From the NCBI GenBank assembly GCA_001768195.1, contig MENI01000021.1, positions 1 to 64,000 of the forward strand: DNA of 64,000 nucleotides, written 5' to 3'. Below, piece by piece: positions 60,347-64,000 of this stretch. Position numbers and translations under genes: made by a program. The notes under the pieces are model-generated. The model was not told the origin of the DNA and made no database searches. It saw nothing but the letters and a program-made list of their open reading frames with translations. Origin of the DNA: Bacteroidetes bacterium GWA2_40_15 (GTDB lineage Bacteria > Bacteroidota > Bacteroidia > Bacteroidales > VadinHA17). Positions within the stretch are counted from its first letter, which is position 1; each line of letters opens with the position of its first letter.

Positions 60347-62020
60347 ATGAAAAGGTCATTTGTCTTTTTAACCGGTTTATTGATCTTCAGCAGCAGTCTG
60401 ATATACGGCAGATCTTCTCCGGTATCAGATACGTTGAGGATTATGAGTACCCCTGATCTGTATCCTCTTGCGTCAGCATGGGCTGAGAATTATGGCTCTG
60501 TAACCACAGGAGTGAGCGTAAAGGTAATCATGGCCTCTGACATTAAAGAAGCTGAAGATTTGATCAGCAGAGGGATGATTGGTTTTGTTTCAGCCAGAAA
60601 TTATCCCGGTTTCAGAAATGGATCAGGATGGAACACAATTATAGGGCGGGATATCATTGTTCCGGTAATAAGTAATCAGAATCCGGCTCTTGAAAAAATA
60701 AATCAGCATGGCTTGTCAGCTGTTGTGTTGTTGCAAATAATGAACAACAAGAATGGAGAAAAGTGGAATTCGATAATTACTGACTCTGAAAATGCACCTG
60801 TAAATTATTACTGGGTAAAGGATGAATCAGTAATAGCCGGTCTTGCAGGATTTCTCGGAACCGATAAAATAAACATGGCAGGTAGAGAGGTTACCGGCAG
60901 CGAAGCTCTGATCACAGCAATTCGAAAAGATCCTTATGGAATAGGTTTTTGCAGGCTTACTGGTGTGGCAGACTTGAAAAATCAGACTCTGGCAGAGGGA
61001 TTAAGCTTTTTGCCAATTGACAACAACAATAATGGCACTCTTGATTACAGTGAAAAAATCTATGGTGACTTTAACCAGTTGTCAAGAGGCATATGGATCG
61101 GCAAATATCCGAAAAGCCTCTGTTCAAATATCTATGCTGCAGGTATAAGCCAGCCTGAAGGCGAAGCAACTGTTGCTTTTCTGAGATGGGTGCTCACCGA
61201 CGGCCAGAAATTCCTTTATGATAATGGTTACAATGATCTTCTGATTACCGAGAGACAAAAATCTGTTGACCGGTTATATGAAACAGAAGTATTTACTACA
61301 GCTGTGTCAGAAGCAAGGTCTCCGTTTGTTGTCCTTCTGTTTCTGTTTGCAGCAGCGCTTGTTATAGTTATAACTGTCAGCCAGGTAGTAAAATATGAAG
61401 GAAGATCCAGGAGCATCTCTACTGTATTGCTCCCGCAATCCGACAGGGTGTTTGGTGAATCTGCAGTTTTAATACCCCAGGGTCTCTATTTTGACAAGGC
61501 ACACACCTGGGCCTTCATGGAACAGGATGGAATGGTGAAGATAGGGATTGATGATTTCCTGCAGCATATAACAGGTACGATCACCAGGGTTAAAATGAAG
61601 AAAGATGGCAGTAAAGTCAAGAAAGGGGAACAGATTCTCTCACTCATACAGAATGGAAAGCATCTCGATCTCTACGCACCTGTTTCAGGTACAATCAGAG
61701 AACATAACTCAGTTCTTGAAACCAATTCAGACCTCATAAATTCCTCTCCATATAATGAAGGCTGGGTTTATAAAATAGAGCCGTTGAACTGGCACAGGGA
61801 AATCCAGTTATTGTTCTATGCCGAAAAATACAGACAATACCTGACTCAGGAATTCTCGCGTCTTAAGTGTTTTCTGACAACAGTTCTTAATGCAGGAAAT
61901 GAGAAATACAGCCATGCGGTGCTCCAGGACGGAGGTGAAGTAAGTGACGGGGTCCTTTCACAAATGGGACCGGAAGTATGGGAAGATTTCCAGACAAATT
62001 TTGTTGATATGTCAAAATAA
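60347..62020 (+). CDS. PstS-like binding domain fused through a membrane helix to a GcvH-like domain
   Basis: A 557-residue membrane protein. Signal peptide MKRSFVFLTGLLIFSSSLIY. Residues 30-310 resemble a PstS-type periplasmic substrate-binding domain (LRIMSTPDLYPLASAWAENY; YGIGFCRLTGVADLKN; YGDFNQLSRGIWIGKYPKSL). One membrane helix at about 328-347 (FVVLLFLFAAALVIVITVSQ). Residues 378-485 match glycine cleavage H protein: YFDKAHTWAFMEQDGMVKIG, LDLYAPVSGTIREHN, SSPYNEGWVYKIEP. The lipoyl lysine of GcvH aligns with Gly437 and a lysine (Lys438) lies one place later, so lipoylation is uncertain. The cytoplasmic GcvH-like part sits next to a HybA/HybB-like operon, so it may serve in electron transfer or sensing. 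I know no characterised protein with this exact fusion. Confidence 0.8.
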   Translation: MKRSFVFLTGLLIFSSSLIYGRSSPVSDTLRIMSTPDLYPLASAWAENYGSVTTGVSVKVIMASDIKEAEDLISRGMIGFVSARNYPGFRNGSGWNTIIGRDIIVPVISNQNPALEKINQHGLSAVVLLQIMNNKNGEKWNSIITDSENAPVNYYWVKDESVIAGLAGFLGTDKINMAGREVTGSEALITAIRKDPYGIGFCRLTGVADLKNQTLAEGLSFLPIDNNNNGTLDYSEKIYGDFNQLSRGIWIGKYPKSLCSNIYAAGISQPEGEATVAFLRWVLTDGQKFLYDNGYNDLLITERQKSVDRLYETEVFTTAVSEARSPFVVLLFLFAAALVIVITVSQVVKYEGRSRSISTVLLPQSDRVFGESAVLIPQGLYFDKAHTWAFMEQDGMVKIGIDDFLQHITGTITRVKMKKDGSKVKKGEQILSLIQNGKHLDLYAPVSGTIREHNSVLETNSDLINSSPYNEGWVYKIEPLNWHREIQLLFYAEKYRQYLTQEFSRLKCFLTTVLNAGNEKYSHAVLQDGGEVSDGVLSQMGPEVWEDFQTNFVDMSK

Positions 62021-62070
62021 CAACATTTTTTTTAAAATGGTCTTTTAATAAGTAACTAAAATTATGAATT

Positions 62071-62940
62071 ATGAGTGTTGATCGACGAAATTTTTTAAAA
62101 GCTCTGGGGATCGCCGGGAGCACGCTTGCAATGGGGAAGAGCTTTGGCTCCCCGCCTGTTAGTAAGAGTGATACAGAGTTCTTCGGGATTCTATATGATT
62201 CAACGCTTTGCGTTGGCTGTCAGGCTTGTGAAACTGCATGCGCTGAAAAATACGGATTTCCTTTACCTGAGACTGTGCCAGCGGCTGGAGAATTACGTGA
62301 AACCAATGAGGCAAGACGCGTAGTTATCAATTGTTATAATACCTCCAAAGGGGAGATGTATATGAGAAGGGCTTGTAACCATTGTAACAATCCTGCCTGT
62401 GCATCAGCATGTCTCACAAAAGCAATGCTGAAAACCGATGGGGGTCCTGTGATCTGGCGTGAAGAAAAATGCATGGGATGCAGGTCATGTATGATTTCAT
62501 GTCCGTTCGATATACCAAAGTTTGAATACAACAGTCCGAATCCGAAAATAAATAAGTGCAGAATGTGTTATGAACTTCTACTGGAAGGTGAAAAACCGGT
62601 TTGTGTTGAGAATTGCCCGGCAGAAGCCCTCCTTTTCGGGAAAAGAAGAGACCTTATAGAGATTGCAAGAACCAGGATCTATTCAGAACCTGATAAATAT
62701 TATCACGAAATATACGGAGAGAATGAAGTTGGTGGAACCGGAGTACTTTATATCAGTTCAGTTCCTTTTAAGGAATTGGGATTGAGGACTGATCTGGGAA
62801 ACAAATCGTATCCGGAATATAACAAGACATTCCTCTATTCGGTTCCACTTGTACTGATACTCTGGCCGGCATTTTTACTTGGTCTGCATAGCGCTTTTGT
62901 TCAAGGGAAAAATAAGAAACAAAAAGAAGAAGAGTCATGA
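62071..62940 (+). CDS. hybA: HybA-like four-cluster ferredoxin subunit
   Basis: An electron-transfer subunit on the periplasmic side of the inner membrane. A Tat signal is visible (VDRRNFLKALGIAGSTLA). Sixteen cysteines arranged as CVGCQACETACAEKYG, CNHCNNPACASACLTKA, CMGCRSCMISCPFDIPK and CRMCYELLLEGEKPVCVENC predict four [4Fe-4S] clusters, as in HybA, PsrB and NrfC. The C-terminal helix FLYSVPLVLILWPAFLLGL (about residues 252-272) anchors the protein to the membrane, a trait of HybA rather than PsrB. It begins 50 bases after the fusion gene and its stop overlaps the next start (ATGA). The catalytic subunit, hydrogenase or molybdoenzyme, would lie beyond the window. Confidence 0.88.
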   Translation: MSVDRRNFLKALGIAGSTLAMGKSFGSPPVSKSDTEFFGILYDSTLCVGCQACETACAEKYGFPLPETVPAAGELRETNEARRVVINCYNTSKGEMYMRRACNHCNNPACASACLTKAMLKTDGGPVIWREEKCMGCRSCMISCPFDIPKFEYNSPNPKINKCRMCYELLLEGEKPVCVENCPAEALLFGKRRDLIEIARTRIYSEPDKYYHEIYGENEVGGTGVLYISSVPFKELGLRTDLGNKSYPEYNKTFLYSVPLVLILWPAFLLGLHSAFVQGKNKKQKEEES

Positions 62941-64000
62941 ACAGAGAAGAAAACACTGGGTTTTTAAAATTCATCATGTATGAATTAAAACCTAAAGGAA
63001 AATTGTTAACTCCCTTCAATATAATTTCCATGATTACAATACTGGCAGCGGTAGTTATTCTGGTAATTCGTTTTACAAGTGGTTTGGGTTCAGTCGGACA
63101 TGCTTCCCAGGAACGTCCATGGGGGCTATGGATTAATTTCAACGTAATCACAGGTGTCGCTTTTGCCGGAGGAGCTTTTGTCGTCACATTCATGGTATAT
63201 ATTCTGGGACTGGAGAAATACCGTCCAATTGTCAGAGCAACAGTACTGTATGCTCTGCTCGCCTATATCTTTTATGCGGGTGCACTTTTGCTTGACCTGG
63301 GGCGCCCCTGGAAGGTTATAAACCCAATTATTGGTAACTCCTTTGGAATAAGCTCTGTCCTGTTTCTTGTTGCATGGCATTTCCTTCTTTATATGGGTTC
63401 ATTATTTATTGAGTTCTTCCCGACTGTAACTGAATGGATTTCCCTGAAGCCTCAACGAAGATTCTTTGCTTCGCTTACCCTTGGCGTTGTAATATTTGGA
63501 ATCGCACTCTCCACTTTACATCAATCCGGTCTTGGTGCACTTTTTCTAATGGCTAAGCCGAAGATACATCCTCTGTGGTATTCAGAGTTCATACCTATTC
63601 TTTTCTTCCTGTCAAGTATATTTGCAGGACTTTCATTGGTAATAGTTTTAGAGACTATTGGTCAGAGAGTATTCGGTAAAAACATGTCATTTTTAAATAA
63701 AAGTTCCCACAGGGATATAATGTTAAGCCTTTCAAGAATTTGTACAATATCAATGTTCGTTTATTTCTTTATGACAGTACTGGTTTTTTTGCATGGCAAG
63801 AATTTTCAATATCTTAATACGCTGTGGGGTTCATGGTATCTTGTTGAAGTCCTGGGGTTTGTGTTATTTCCCTGTATATTGTTCCTGTTTGGATACAGGC
63901 GACTCAATATAAAATTAGTTCGTATCGGAGCAGTATTGACAATAATAGGAATCATCCTGAACAGACTCAATATCTCGACTATCGCATATCACTGGTATGA
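62937..64000 (+). CDS. hybB: HybB/NrfD-family quinone-reactive membrane subunit (partial)
   Basis: A polytopic inner-membrane protein that passes electrons between the iron-sulfur subunit and the quinone pool. The frame is open to the last base of the window, giving 354 residues without a stop. At least nine hydrophobic segments are present, starting LTPFNIISMITILAAVVILV. HybB signatures are the WGLWINFNVITGVAFAGGAF loop, LSTLHQSGLGALFLMAKPKI followed by HPLWYSEFIPILFFLSSIFA, and the late GIILNRLNISTIAYHWY. These LHQS and HPLWYS motifs are the usual HybB ones and distinguish it from PsrC. It overlaps hybA by four bases. Confidence 0.9.
   Translation, partial: MNREENTGFLKFIMYELKPKGKLLTPFNIISMITILAAVVILVIRFTSGLGSVGHASQERPWGLWINFNVITGVAFAGGAFVVTFMVYILGLEKYRPIVRATVLYALLAYIFYAGALLLDLGRPWKVINPIIGNSFGISSVLFLVAWHFLLYMGSLFIEFFPTVTEWISLKPQRRFFASLTLGVVIFGIALSTLHQSGLGALFLMAKPKIHPLWYSEFIPILFFLSSIFAGLSLVIVLETIGQRVFGKNMSFLNKSSHRDIMLSLSRICTISMFVYFFMTVLVFLHGKNFQYLNTLWGSWYLVEVLGFVLFPCILFLFGYRRLNIKLVRIGAVLTIIGIILNRLNISTIAYHWY

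Noticed and set aside
1-64000. tRNA, rRNA or phage integration site in the larger gaps
   Set aside because: I inspected the gaps above 200 bases and saw no cloverleaf, CCA end, rRNA-like sequence, integrase gene or att-like repeat.

Overview
The window is a piece of a Bacteroidota chromosome, most likely order Bacteroidales or a close anaerobic relative. The evidence is the repeated promoter type TTTG-N19/20-TAnnTTTG (rpsP, hppA, amt and others), two giant proteins ending in type IX secretion (T9SS) sorting domains, an S16 protein with a long acidic tail, a K+-dependent membrane pyrophosphatase, reg_prop propeller sensors, FISUMP proteins and AbiEii/DUF6922 pairs. No tRNA, rRNA or CRISPR array was seen.

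Layout. 0.1-8.3 kb is housekeeping: rpsP-rimM, a head-GIN-domain protein, Sua5/YrdC and a glycosyltransferase, a conserved unknown, hppA, and a threonine dehydratase-like enzyme. 8.3-16.4 kb is a tight minus-strand array: an outer-membrane beta-barrel protein and two secreted unknowns that appear to share a repeated domain, then mutL, two rhomboid proteases and a membrane-anchored endonuclease/exonuclease/phosphatase. 16.4-37 kb is an accessory region: a DUF6922/AbiEii toxin-antitoxin pair with a probably leaderless first gene, an IS1634-like element flanked by 72-bp direct repeats, an AAA ATPase, two giant paralogous T9SS cargo proteins each built from three seven-unit FG-GAP blocks, a DUF4143 ATPase, and at least four orphan scraps of T9SS sorting-domain sequence lying next to word-like low-complexity repeats. 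37-42.5 kb holds a secreted caspase-like protein and a two-propeller sensor fused to a SpoIIE phosphatase. 42.5-49.6 kb is a TetR-TolC-HlyD-ABC-ABC-permease-permease efflux operon with a visible TetR-type operator. A decaying RAYT (REP-associated transposase) follows at 49.7 kb.

50.9-53.9 kb is a nitrogen module (TorF-like porin, amt, P-II) whose two long AT-rich leaders share AGGGGT-type motifs. 53.9-58.1 kb holds a SiaC-like protein and three exported proteins (FISUMP, OmpA-like, DUF1566) of which two share an N-terminal domain. comM follows. The right edge (60.3-64 kb) starts a redox operon: a PstS-like domain plus membrane segment plus GcvH-like domain, then a HybA-like iron-sulfur protein and a HybB/NrfD-type membrane protein that runs off the end; a structured leader with a terminator-like hairpin lies upstream.

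The most unusual items are the PstS-GcvH fusion at the head of the Hyb-like operon, the solo sorting-domain fragments with their repeat tails, the three-by-seven propeller giants, and the uncharacterised envelope module in the mutL operon. All identifications are from reading the sequence; no database search was run.
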